Below are positions 1 to 7,729 of a stretch of DNA of 64,000 bases, one piece after another (positions within the stretch are counted from its first letter, which is position 1; the number at the start of each line of letters is the position of its first letter). A model generated the notes under the pieces. It saw nothing but the letters and a program-made list of their open reading frames with translations, had not been told where the DNA came from and searched no databases. A program made the position numbers and the translations under genes. The DNA comes from Streptomyces sp. R21 (GTDB lineage Bacteria; Actinomycetota; Actinomycetes; Streptomycetales; Streptomycetaceae), in assembly GCF_041051975.1 (NCBI RefSeq), contig NZ_CP163435.1, positions 9,082,501 to 9,146,500 on the forward strand, given 5' to 3'.

Positions 1-490
1 CGGCCGCGCCGACGAGCCACTGACCGGCCGGCAGGTCGAGGGCCTCGGCCGTCACATCGCGCGACTGCTTGTCGCTCGAACTCGCGCCGCCCGAGCCCGC
101 CGCGAACGACAGCACCGAGTAGGCCACGAACGTGTAGAAGACACAGCGTGCGAGCGCCGCCAGCCGCTTCTTCACGCTGCGGCCGTCCTGCCCCACCGAG
201 CCGAAGAGCGCCTCGGACAGCCGCCACAGCGCCATGCCGACGAGCCCCACGCCCAGCGCCCACAGCAGGACGGCCCCGAACGGCTTCCCGGAGAGCTCGT
301 CCAGGGCCCCACTGCGGTCGGCCTGTTTCCCGCCGTCGCCGAAAGCGATCTGCAGGGCCAGCACGCCGACCAGCAGATAGATGACCCCCCGGGCGGTAAG
401 GCCGGCCCTGGCCGCACCCCTCGTCAAGGAACCCCGTGCCGTCCGTCGGCCACCGATCGGGCCGCTGCGGGTCACCGCGGTCGTATTCAT
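1..490 (-). CDS. DUF1206 membrane protein (3' end outside window)
   Basis: The gene reads leftward from an ATG at 490 and leaves the window without a stop, so only about 163 N-terminal residues are visible. The part seen has an Arg-rich cytoplasmic start, then TARGVIYLLVGVLALQIAFG, a second hydrophobic stretch around ALLWALGVGLVGMALWRLSE, and a third at VFYTFVAYSVLSFAAG. The G-hh-Y-hhhG pattern followed by L-W-R-hhE is typical of the repeated two-helix DUF1206 unit. Full-length members have three such units, so roughly half the protein is missing here. Its function is unknown; it is an integral membrane protein. Confidence 0.85.
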   Translation of the reverse strand, partial: MNTTAVTRSGPIGGRRTARGSLTRGAARAGLTARGVIYLLVGVLALQIAFGDGGKQADRSGALDELSGKPFGAVLLWALGVGLVGMALWRLSEALFGSVGQDGRSVKKRLAALARCVFYTFVAYSVLSFAAGSGGASSSDKQSRDVTAEALDLPAGQWLVGAA

Positions 491-497
491 CGAACCT

Positions 498-526
498 CCC
501 GCATGCCGGTTGCCCCGGCATGCGGG
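498..526 (-). terminator. Hairpin terminator after the lipoprotein gene
   Basis: Perfect 12-bp inverted repeat, CCCGCATGCCGG and CCGGCATGCGGG, around a 5-nt loop. It lies between the stop of the leftward lipoprotein gene (552) and the start of the DUF1206 gene (490). It probably ends the lipoprotein transcript. There is no T-tract, as is usual for Streptomyces terminators. Confidence 0.75.
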
Positions 527-551
527 AATCACACGGGCGTGGCGCCGGCGG

Positions 552-1247
552 TCAGGGGGTGAAGACCTCCTCAAGGCTGTCGATCGCCCCGTCCTTGCCG
601 AGGTGGTACTTGAAGACCAGCCCGGAGTCGGGGTGCGCCTCCAGCCAGTCGAGGAACTCCTGCACGCCGATGCGCTGGTTCTCGCTGCTCTCCACGACGG
701 GGTTGGTCGCGGTGACGTACGCCGCCTGGTCCATCGGGAGGTACGTCTCCTTGCCCACGGTCTCGAACGGGGCACCGTCGGAATCCCCCGTGCCGCAGCC
801 CCAGTTGCCGTACTTGACGATGAGGCTCAGGGAGCCCCCTTCAGGGGTGTAGCGGTAGACCGCGATCTCGTCGGGGGAGATGGGCATCTTGTGATCGCAG
901 CCGTCGCCCGTGCCGCCGCTGCCCGCAGGGGTCGTCGTGGGGGAGGCGGTCGGCGTCGACGCGGAGGTCTTGGCCCCGGGGGCCTTGGTGCCGCCGGCCG
1001 TGCCGCTGCCCGTTCCGGTGGACGTCTTCGAGGCGGGCTGTGCGCTCGCCGCGCCCGATCCGTCGTCGGTCCTGCCGCCCGGTGCGGTGGTCCGCGTCGC
1101 GCTCGGGTCGGCGTCGGCGGCCGCGCCGCCCGTGGAGCCGCCGCCGGAGCAGCCGGTGAGGGCCAGTGCCCCCGCCGCGCACAGGCTCAGCACGGCTCCC
1201 CGGACGGCGCTCGGTCTGCGGCGGTTCGTCCCGGTGGTCAGCGTCAT
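552..1247 (-). CDS. Putative lipoprotein of unknown function
   Basis: 231-aa protein with a lipoprotein signal: Arg-rich n-region, hydrophobic core LCAAGALALTGC, and lipobox LTGC giving a lipid-modified Cys near residue 33. Residues about 35-115 are a low-complexity Ser/Thr/Ala/Gly/Pro spacer, probably crossing the cell wall. The globular C-terminal ~115 residues begin near DGCDHKMPISPDEIAVYRY and hold two further Cys (GCDH and WGCGTG) that could form a disulfide outside the cell. The ATG at 1247 is preceded by AGGGGGA at good spacing. I do not recognise the C-terminal domain. Confidence 0.8.
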   Translation of the reverse strand: MTLTTGTNRRRPSAVRGAVLSLCAAGALALTGCSGGGSTGGAAADADPSATRTTAPGGRTDDGSGAASAQPASKTSTGTGSGTAGGTKAPGAKTSASTPTASPTTTPAGSGGTGDGCDHKMPISPDEIAVYRYTPEGGSLSLIVKYGNWGCGTGDSDGAPFETVGKETYLPMDQAAYVTATNPVVESSENQRIGVQEFLDWLEAHPDSGLVFKYHLGKDGAIDSLEEVFTP

Positions 1248-1478
1248 GATGTGTCCCCCTCTGTCACAGGACCCGTGTCGGCATGATCGGGTCGGCAGGA
1301 AGGACGATATTCAGCCACCCGCAGTTTCACGATTTCGCCGGAGATCGAGGGAGACCTACGGCGTCGGTGCCGGGCGGCGTCCGGGGCCGCGTGGAGGTGC
1401 CCGGCCCACCCGGGACCCATCGGAGACCCGCCCGAGCCCCACCCGTGACCCATCGCCGGATGCGCAGTTGAATCGGGC

Positions 1479-1673
1479 ATGAAGAAGCGAAGCATGCTTG
1501 CCGTTGCGTCCCTCGCCGCCGGATTCGTCGTCGCGGCGATCACACCGTCCCACGGCGCCGACAGCGACGTATTCGACGATCTGAACGTGAACGACACCCT
1601 CAGCACCCTCGACCACACCGTCAGCAGCGACAGCCTCGCCATGGACGAGAAGGCGTTGGGCCAGAACGACTGA
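1479..1673 (+). CDS. Small secreted protein, unknown
   Basis: 64-aa ORF. The start MKKRSMLAVASLAAGFVVAA is a clear Sec signal peptide with likely cleavage after SHGA. The mature part is only about 35 acidic residues (DSDVFDDLNVNDTLSTLDHT) with no Cys. The ribosome binding site is weak. A strong hairpin follows 50 nt downstream, which supports a real monocistronic transcript. No function can be assigned. Confidence 0.6.
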   Translation: MKKRSMLAVASLAAGFVVAAITPSHGADSDVFDDLNVNDTLSTLDHTVSSDSLAMDEKALGQND

Positions 1674-1722
1674 CGGACCAGGGCGACGGACGGGCCGGCC
1701 CGACCGGCGAGCCCGCTTCATG

Positions 1723-1757
1723 GCGCCGGTGCCCCTCCGGGAGGGGCACCGGCGCCG
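1723..1757 (+). terminator. Strong hairpin terminator
   Basis: Perfect 15-bp stem (GGCGCCGGTGCCCCT pairing with AGGGGCACCGGCGCC) with a 5-nt loop, 50 nt after the stop of the small secreted protein gene and about 100 nt before the kinase-Nudix gene. It most likely ends the upstream transcript. Confidence 0.8.
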
Positions 1758-1855
1758 CTGCGTTCCGGTCCCGGGAAGGGGCCCTCAACTGGGCCTGGTT
1801 TCCGTGGCAGGGTGGAGCGGGCAAGCCTCAGGGGGCCAACAGAAGAGGGGGAACC

Positions 1856-2896
1856 GTGATCGTCTGGGTCAACGGTGCGTTCGGTGCGGGGAAGACCACC
1901 ACCGCACGGGAACTGATCGACCTGATCCCGAACAGCACGCTCTTCGACCCCGAGGTCATCGGCGGCGGACTCGCACAGCTGCTGCCGCCCAAGCGCCTCG
2001 CCGAGGTCGGCGACTTCCAGGATCTGCCGATCTGGCGACGCCTGGTGGTCGACACCGCGGCCGCCCTGCTCGCGGAGCTCGGCGGCGTCCTCGTCGTCCC
2101 CATGACCCTGCTGCGCCAGGAGTACCGCGATGAGATCTTCGGCGGTCTCGCCTCCCGCAGGATCCCCGTACGCCATGTGCTTCTCGCCCCGGCCGAAACG
2201 ATCCTGCGCGAGCGGATAGCCGGCCGCGAGATACCCGAGGACCTGCCCGACGGCGAAATGCGCGTGCGCCAATGGTCCTACGACCACATCGAGCCGTACC
2301 GCGCGGCACTCGCCGGCTGGCTCACCGCCGACGCCCACCTCATCGACACCAGCGCCCTCACCCCGTACGACACGGCGGTCCGCATCGCGGAGTCCGTACG
2401 CGCCGGTGAGCTGCCCGTCTGTGACATCGTGCAGACGCCCGAGCCCACCGCCGAGACCGTCGCCGCGGGGGTGCTGCTCTTCGACCAGCAGGACCGGGTA
2501 CTGCTCGTCGACCCGACGTACAAGGCGGGCTGGGAGTTTCCCGGAGGTGTCGTCGAACCCGGTGAGGCGCCCGCGCGCGGCGGCATGCGCGAGGTCGCCG
2601 AGGAGACGGGCATCCGGCTCGACGACGTACCCGGCCTGCTCGTCGTCGACTGGGAGCCGCCCGCACCTCCCGGCTACGGCGGCCTGCGTCTCCTCTTCGA
2701 CGGCGGCCGCCTCGACGCCGACGCGGCCCAGCGGCTGCTGCTGCCCGGCCCCGAGCTGCGCGACTGGCGCTTCGTCACCGAGCAGGAGGCGGCCGACCTG
2801 CTGCCACCGGTGCGCTACGAACGGCTGCGCTGGGCGCTGCGGGCGCGGGAGCGCGGGGCGGCGCTGTATCTGGAGGCGGGGGTGCCGGTCGGTTGA
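1856..2896 (+). CDS. P-loop kinase fused to a Nudix hydrolase
   Basis: 346 aa with two recognisable enzymes in one chain. Residues 1-185 are an AAA/kinase-type P-loop domain that begins directly with the Walker A motif (NGAFGAGKTT, residues 6-15) and resembles small-molecule or nucleotide kinases. Residues about 200-346 are a Nudix domain with an intact box: GGVVEPGE, then REVAEETGI with the metal-binding Glu residues. The start is a GTG at 1856 behind AGAAGAGGGGGA. The substrates are unknown. The pairing suggests a phosphorylated nucleotide-like metabolite made by one half and trimmed by the other, which is inference. The gene stands alone and converges with the next one. Confidence 0.9.
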   Translation: MIVWVNGAFGAGKTTTARELIDLIPNSTLFDPEVIGGGLAQLLPPKRLAEVGDFQDLPIWRRLVVDTAAALLAELGGVLVVPMTLLRQEYRDEIFGGLASRRIPVRHVLLAPAETILRERIAGREIPEDLPDGEMRVRQWSYDHIEPYRAALAGWLTADAHLIDTSALTPYDTAVRIAESVRAGELPVCDIVQTPEPTAETVAAGVLLFDQQDRVLLVDPTYKAGWEFPGGVVEPGEAPARGGMREVAEETGIRLDDVPGLLVVDWEPPAPPGYGGLRLLFDGGRLDADAAQRLLLPGPELRDWRFVTEQEAADLLPPVRYERLRWALRARERGAALYLEAGVPVG

Positions 2897-2927
2897 CGTA
2901 CGGCGTGCCCGACGTGCGAGGAGCCCG

Positions 2928-3281
2928 TCAGTGGAACTCGTGGACGACCTTGATCACGCCGACGATGTGGGAGTTGAACTCGTCGAGCTCCTCGGCCGGC
3001 ACCCACAGTTCGAGGATGGTCCGCCCGCCCGCCTGCTGGACGGGATACCGCGCCAGGAAGTCGGATTCGACCTCGAAGCGGGTGACGTAGCCGGCGCCGT
3101 CGTACCGGACGTTCCAGTCCCGGGCGATCTTGATCGCGTAGTCCTCGTTGAGGACGGGATAGAAGATCGGCTGCTCGGGCAGCCGGGGCGGCCAGGCCCG
3201 CCACGACAGTGCGCGGAGCAGGTCAAGCTCCGTCGGGCCGGTCGGGCGCCAGAGGGTCGTCGTGGCGGGCGGGCTGGTCAC
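2928..3281 (-). CDS. Small protein of the ADP-ribosylation/crystallin J1-annotated family
   Basis: About 117 aa when started at the GTG at 3281, which has GGAGAG 7 nt upstream. The longer reading frame back to 3404 has no ribosome site and a Pro/Thr-rich non-native start. The conserved core includes LWRPTGPTELDLL, FYPVLNEDYAIKIARDWN, YVTRFEVESDFLARYPV and LWVPAEELDEFN. This pattern is common in Streptomyces proteins that databases label ADP-ribosylation/crystallin J1; that label is recalled, and the biochemical role is not established. No signal peptide or membrane segment is visible. Confidence 0.8.
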   Translation of the reverse strand: MTSPPATTTLWRPTGPTELDLLRALSWRAWPPRLPEQPIFYPVLNEDYAIKIARDWNVRYDGAGYVTRFEVESDFLARYPVQQAGGRTILELWVPAEELDEFNSHIVGVIKVVHEFH

Positions 3282-3370
3282 GGTGCCGCTCTCCGGTCGG
3301 GTCTCGGGTGTGCGAGTGATCTTGGGAGAGGGGACGATACCGGCGCCGTGCGCCGGGGGCCATCGCGTTT

Positions 3371-3401
3371 CCGGCGCGGGCGAGTGTGTCGCCCGCGCCG
3401 G
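3371..3401 (-). terminator. Hairpin terminator after the dipeptidase gene
   Basis: Perfect 13-bp inverted repeat (CCGGCGCGGGCGA and TCGCCCGCGCCGG) with loop GTGTG, in the gap between the end of the leftward M20 dipeptidase gene and the start of the next leftward gene. A second, weaker inverted repeat (CTGACCGG/CCGGTCAG, 3419-3451) overlaps the dipeptidase stop codon. Confidence 0.75.
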
Positions 3402-3447
3402 CAAGTGCCCTGTCGGGGCTGACCGGTTCAGCCGGTCGCGCGGCCGG

Positions 3448-4803
3448 TCAGCTCGCCGCGTAGTTGCGCAGGAACAGGGCCTCCGCGACGGACAGGCGCT
3501 CCAGCTCGTCCGGGGACACGCTCTCGTTCACGGCGTGGATCTGGGCCTCCGGCTCGCTGAGCCCGATGAGCAGGATCTCGGCCGCCGGGTAGAGCGAGGC
3601 GAGGGTGTTGCACAGCGGGATCGAGCCGCCCTGACCGGCGTACTGCATCTCCTGGCCCGGGTAGGCGACCGACATCGCGTCGGCCATCGCGGCGTACGCC
3701 GGGCTGGCGGTGTCGGCGCGGAACGCCTGGCCCTGGCCGATCTGCTCGGTGCTCACCCGCGCGCCCCACGGCGTGCGCGCCTCCAGGTGGGCCTGGAGCA
3801 GCTTGGTGGCGTGGGCCGCGTCCACGCCCGGCGGGACGCGCAGACTGACCAGCGCGCGGGCGCCGGCCTGCACGGAGGGCGTGGCTCCGACGACGGGCGG
3901 GCAGTCGATGCCGAGGACCGTGACGGCCGGACGCGCCCAGATGCGGTCGGCGACCGTCCCGGAGCCGATCAGCTCGACGCCGTCGAGCACCTTGGCGTCC
4001 TGGCGGAACGCCTCCTCCTCGTACTGCAGACCGTCCCACGACGTCTCGGACGTGAGCCCGTCGACCGTCGTCGAACCGTCCTCGGCCCGCAGCGAGTCCA
4101 GTACGCGGATCAGCGCGCCGAGCGCGTCGGGCGCCGCCCCGCCGAACTGGCCCGAGTGCAGGTTGCCTTCGAGTGTGTCCACCTGCACGCGGACGAGGGT
4201 CATCCCGCGCAGCGTGGAGGTGACCGTCGGCAGCCCGACGCGGAAGTTCCCGGCGTCACCGATGACGATGGTGTCGGCGGTCAGCAGCTCCGGGTGCTCC
4301 TCGGCGTACCGCTCCAGGCCGCCCGTGCCCATCTCCTCCGAGCCCTCGGCGATCACCTTGACGTGCACCGGAACGCCGCCGTTGGCCTTGAGGGCGCGCA
4401 GCGCGAGCAGGTGCATGATGACGCCGCCCTTGCAGTCGGCGCTGCCGCGTCCGTACCAGCGGCCGTCGCGCTCAGTCAGCTCGAACGGCGGGGTGGCCCA
4501 GGCGGATTCGTCCAGCGGCGGCTGCACGTCGTAGTGCGCGTAGAGCAGGACCGTCTTGGCGCCCTCGGGGCCGGGCAGGAAGCCGTACACCGACTGCGTG
4601 CCGTCCGGGGTGTCGAGCAGGGCCACGTCCTGGAAACCCTCGGCGCGCAGCGCGTCGGCGACCCAGTTCGCGGCGCCCTCGCTCTCGCTCTTGGGATATT
4701 GGTCGAAGTCCGCCACCGACTTGAAGGACACCAGCTCGGTGAGCTCCGCCTTCGCCCTCGGCATCAGCGAGGCGACGGTCTCGGCGACCGGATTCGACGA
4801 CAT
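3448..4803 (-). CDS. M20-family dipeptidase
   Basis: 451-aa cytoplasmic metallopeptidase of the M20/M25/M40 family, expected to cleave dipeptides or short N-acyl peptides with a two-zinc centre. Visible motifs in order: LLYAHYDVQPP (metal His and catalytic Asp), WYGRGSADCKGGV (bridging Asp), EGSEEMGTGGL (catalytic Glu pair), and a C-terminal His region near LIGLSEPEAQIHAVNE. The dimerisation domain lies between. The start MSSNPVAETV at 4803 has AAGGAG 7 nt upstream; the longer in-frame extension to 5034 would overlap the divergent gene's start. Length is normal for the family. Confidence 0.93.
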   Translation of the reverse strand: MSSNPVAETVASLMPRAKAELTELVSFKSVADFDQYPKSESEGAANWVADALRAEGFQDVALLDTPDGTQSVYGFLPGPEGAKTVLLYAHYDVQPPLDESAWATPPFELTERDGRWYGRGSADCKGGVIMHLLALRALKANGGVPVHVKVIAEGSEEMGTGGLERYAEEHPELLTADTIVIGDAGNFRVGLPTVTSTLRGMTLVRVQVDTLEGNLHSGQFGGAAPDALGALIRVLDSLRAEDGSTTVDGLTSETSWDGLQYEEEAFRQDAKVLDGVELIGSGTVADRIWARPAVTVLGIDCPPVVGATPSVQAGARALVSLRVPPGVDAAHATKLLQAHLEARTPWGARVSTEQIGQGQAFRADTASPAYAAMADAMSVAYPGQEMQYAGQGGSIPLCNTLASLYPAAEILLIGLSEPEAQIHAVNESVSPDELERLSVAEALFLRNYAAS

Positions 4804-4987
4804 GGGCACGCTCCTTGTAGGTGCGACGTTGTATCTCTGTGTACAGGTGATCGAGTGATGCGCACCCGCGTACTGGTGTGCGGGGCGCATACGCTGCCGA
4901 TCCTGCCACAGCGATCTGCGGCGACGCCCGCCGTAGGATGCGGGGGACAGGTGCGGCAGACGGCTGGACTGGGAGCAGCAAACCATC

Positions 4988-6280
4988 GTGAGCAGCGAGA
5001 ACCCCGAGAACTCTTCGAACTCTTCGGGCGGCACGGAGCAGGTGTGGGACGTCGTCGTGGTCGGCGCGGGACCCGCGGGAGCCTCGGCCGCCTATGCGGC
5101 AGCGGTCGCGGGACGCAGTGTCCTGCTGCTGGAGAAAGCGGAGCTGCCGCGCTACAAGACGTGCGGAGGCGGCATCATCGGCCCCTCGCGCGACGCGCTG
5201 CCGCCCGGCTTCGAACTACCCCTCCAGGACCGGGTGCACGCGGTCACGTTCTCGCTCGACGGCAGGTTCACGCGCACCCGCCGCTCCCGGCAGATGCTGT
5301 TCGGGCTGATCAACCGGCCCGAGTTCGACCAGCAGCTCGTCGAGCACGCGCAGAAGGCGGGCGCCGAGCTGCGCACGGGAGCGACGGTCTCGCGGGTGGA
5401 GCAGCACGGATCGGCCGTCCCGGACCGGCGCACCGTCGCCGTGGTGCTGCAGGGCGGTGAGACGGTGCTCGCGCGGTCCGTCGTCGGCGCGGACGGCAGC
5501 GCCAGTCGCATAGGGGCGCATGTCGGCGTGAAGCTCGACCAGGTCGACCTCGGCCTGGAGGCGGAGATCCCGGTTCCGGAGACCGTCGCCGAGGACTGGA
5601 AGGGGCGCGTCCTCATCGACTGGGGCCCGATGCCCGGCAGTTACGGCTGGGTGTTCCCGAAGGGGGACACGCTGACGGTGGGCGTCATCTCGGCGCGCGG
5701 CGAAGGCGCGGCCACCAAGCGGTACTTGGAGGACTTCGTCGCCCGGCTCGGTCTCGCCGGCTTCGAACCGAGCATCTCCTCGGGTCACTTGACGCGCTGC
5801 CGCGCCGACGACTCGCCGCTGTCGCGCGGCCGGGTGCTGGTGTGCGGGGACGCGGCCGGGCTGCTCGAACCGTGGACCCGCGAGGGCATCTCCTTCGCGC
5901 TGCGCTCGGGTCGGCTCGCGGGGGAGTGGGCGGTGCGGATCGCCGAGGCGCACGATGCGGTGGACACCCGGCGCCAGGCGCTGAACTACGCCTTCGCCAT
6001 CAAGGCGGGCCTCGGTGTCGAGATGAGCGTCGGCAAGCGGATGCTCGCGGCCTTCGAGCGGCGCCCCGGGGTGTTCCACGCGGCGCTCACGAGTGTCAGG
6101 CCCGCCTGGAAGTCGTTCGCGGCCATCACGCGCGGCGCGACCACGCTGGGCGAGCTCGTCCGCAGCCACCCGCTGGCCGGACGCGCCCTGATGGCCCTCG
6201 ATCGGTCGCCCGCCCGGGAGGATCAGGCGCCCGCACAGGAGGGCCAGGCGCCGGCCCGGGAGTCGGACGTCAGCTCTTGA
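4988..6280 (+). CDS. Geranylgeranyl reductase-family FAD oxidoreductase
   Basis: 430 aa. The N-terminal dinucleotide-binding motif VVVVGAGPAGASAAY (about residues 21-35) is followed by the family's cysteine motif YKTCGGGI, the internal FAD motif GADGSASRIG, and the GDAAGLLEPWTREGI signature. This fits the geranylgeranyl reductase/digeranylglycerophospholipid reductase group, which saturates isoprenoid double bonds. Many actinobacterial members act on menaquinone or terpenoid side chains, but the substrate here is not evident. The C-terminus carries a short repeat-like tail (REDQAPAQEGQAPARE). The gene is divergent from the dipeptidase and ends about 110 nt before an MFS gene. Confidence 0.9.
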   Translation: MSSENPENSSNSSGGTEQVWDVVVVGAGPAGASAAYAAAVAGRSVLLLEKAELPRYKTCGGGIIGPSRDALPPGFELPLQDRVHAVTFSLDGRFTRTRRSRQMLFGLINRPEFDQQLVEHAQKAGAELRTGATVSRVEQHGSAVPDRRTVAVVLQGGETVLARSVVGADGSASRIGAHVGVKLDQVDLGLEAEIPVPETVAEDWKGRVLIDWGPMPGSYGWVFPKGDTLTVGVISARGEGAATKRYLEDFVARLGLAGFEPSISSGHLTRCRADDSPLSRGRVLVCGDAAGLLEPWTREGISFALRSGRLAGEWAVRIAEAHDAVDTRRQALNYAFAIKAGLGVEMSVGKRMLAAFERRPGVFHAALTSVRPAWKSFAAITRGATTLGELVRSHPLAGRALMALDRSPAREDQAPAQEGQAPARESDVSS

Positions 6281-6325
6281 GGTAGGCGCGCAGCCCCGGC
6301 GGCACGGATTTCCGCAACTCGCTTG

Positions 6326-6348
6326 TTGTTGCAAGTAATATGCAACAA
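6326..6348. promoter_or_regulatory. Candidate operator upstream of the MFS gene
   Basis: Perfect inverted repeat TTGTTGCA-N7-TGCAACAA, AT-rich against a very GC-rich background, 44 nt before the chosen start of the MFS gene. This layout is typical of a repressor site overlapping a promoter. The cognate regulator is not next to it. Confidence 0.5.
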
Positions 6349-6391
6349 GCTGGGCGGGTCCTTACTGCTGCCCAGGATGCGGAGCTTCGCC

Positions 6392-7615
6392 ATGCCCCAG
6401 CTGCTGCCGGACGCGGGACCGCAGCGCGTCATCGCGGCCTCGAACCTCGTCTACACCGTCGGGAGCGGCCTCTATCTGACCGCCGGAGTCCTGTACTTCA
6501 CCGAGGCGGTCCGCCTTCCGGCGGCTCAGGTGGGGTGGGGGCTCGGCATCGCCGGGTTGGTCTCGCTGGCCCTGGGCATCGCCGTCGGTCACCTCGCGGA
6601 CCGGCACGGAGCACGCGGGGTCTACGCCGCCACGCTCGTCGTCCAGACGCTGGCGACGGCCGGTTTCGTACTGGCGGACAGCTTCTGGCCGTTCGTCCTC
6701 GCCGTGTCCGTGGCCACCGGCGCGAAGGCGGCCGGCCTCGCCGCCCGCAGCCCGCTCATCCGGCACTACGGAGGGGAGCGGCCGCAGGAGTTCCGCGCCT
6801 ACCTCCGTGCCGTGACCAACGTCGGCATCTCCTTCGGCGCCCTGCTCGCCGGCTGGGCCGTCCAGGTCGGCACCCTCACCGCCTACCACCTGCTGGTCCT
6901 CGGCAACGCGCTCGCCTTCGCGGCCTCCGCGGCGATCCTGCTCCGCCTGCCGCCGGTCAAGCCCGGGGCCACCGTCCTCGGCCCCCGCTGGATCGCGCTG
7001 CGGGACGGGCCGTATCTGCTGATCACCGCCCTCGACGGCGTCATGGCCATCCAGTTCAAGGTGCTCACCGTGGCCATTCCGCTCTGGCTGGTGGGCGCCA
7101 CCACCGCCCCGCACTGGCTCATCTCGGGGACCATGCTCACCGGCACCGTCATGGTCGTCGCTCTTCAGGTGCGCGCCAGCCGCAGTATCGATTCCCCCGC
7201 GGCGGGCGCGGGCGCCTACCGTCGGGCGGGCGTGGCCTTCCTCGCCTCGTGCGCACTGATCTCGTCGTCCGCCGGGGTGCCGGCCTGGGCCGCCGGGGCT
7301 CTGCTCCTCACCGCGGTGGTGATCCACACGGTCGGTGAACTGTGGCACTCCGCCGCGGGCTTCGAGGTGTCCTTCGCCCTCGCCCCACCGCACGCCACCG
7401 GCCAGTACCTCGGCGTGTTCGGCCTCGGCGCCGGCCTGTCCGAGGCCGTCGGGCCGACCCTGCTCATCGCGCTCTGCATCAGCTGGGGCCGTCCCGGGTG
7501 GTACGTCGTGGGCGCACTGTTCGCCGTGACGGGCCTGCTCGTACCGCCCGCCGTCCGCTGGGCGCAGCGCCGGCAGCGGGTCCCGGAGGCGGTTCTGGAG
7601 GCCGTTGCGGCGTAG
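6392..7615 (+). CDS. MFS transporter
   Basis: Twelve-helix major facilitator protein, 407 aa from the ATG at 6392, which has GGAG 7 nt upstream; earlier in-frame starts (6323 TTG, 6377 ATG) lack a good site and would fall in or near the inverted repeat. The loop 2-3 signature GHLADRHGARGVYAATL is present, as is a second-half counterpart. The stop codon lies inside the left arm of a 12-bp inverted repeat. The substrate cannot be told. The family pattern resembles small-drug or sugar-efflux MFS proteins. Confidence 0.88.
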   Translation: MPQLLPDAGPQRVIAASNLVYTVGSGLYLTAGVLYFTEAVRLPAAQVGWGLGIAGLVSLALGIAVGHLADRHGARGVYAATLVVQTLATAGFVLADSFWPFVLAVSVATGAKAAGLAARSPLIRHYGGERPQEFRAYLRAVTNVGISFGALLAGWAVQVGTLTAYHLLVLGNALAFAASAAILLRLPPVKPGATVLGPRWIALRDGPYLLITALDGVMAIQFKVLTVAIPLWLVGATTAPHWLISGTMLTGTVMVVALQVRASRSIDSPAAGAGAYRRAGVAFLASCALISSSAGVPAWAAGALLLTAVVIHTVGELWHSAAGFEVSFALAPPHATGQYLGVFGLGAGLSEAVGPTLLIALCISWGRPGWYVVGALFAVTGLLVPPAVRWAQRRQRVPEAVLEAVAA

Positions 7616-7670
7616 TACCTCGCGCGGCTCCTCTCCGCGGCGGCCGTGCGAGGTACTACGCCGGGAGTAC
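7612..7670. promoter_or_regulatory. Nested inverted repeats before the two-component operon
   Basis: A perfect 12-bp inverted repeat (GTAGTACCTCGC and GCGAGGTACTAC, 24 nt apart) is followed by an overlapping second one, GTACT-N8-AGTAC (7653-7670). The first could be a terminator for the MFS gene, whose TAG stop is in the left arm. The second sits about 60 nt before the histidine kinase start and looks like an operator for a NarL-type regulator. Autoregulation is inference. Confidence 0.5.
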
Positions 7671-7729
7671 GTGTGATCACCACGCCCGGGTGACGCCCCG
7701 GGCGGCCGGTGCGGTCTAGCGTGACGGTC

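Noticed and set aside
3262-5460. 732-aa rightward ORF opposite the dipeptidase gene
   Set aside because: Arg/Gly-rich translation with no domains; it is the complementary frame of the M20 dipeptidase gene, whose motifs are complete.
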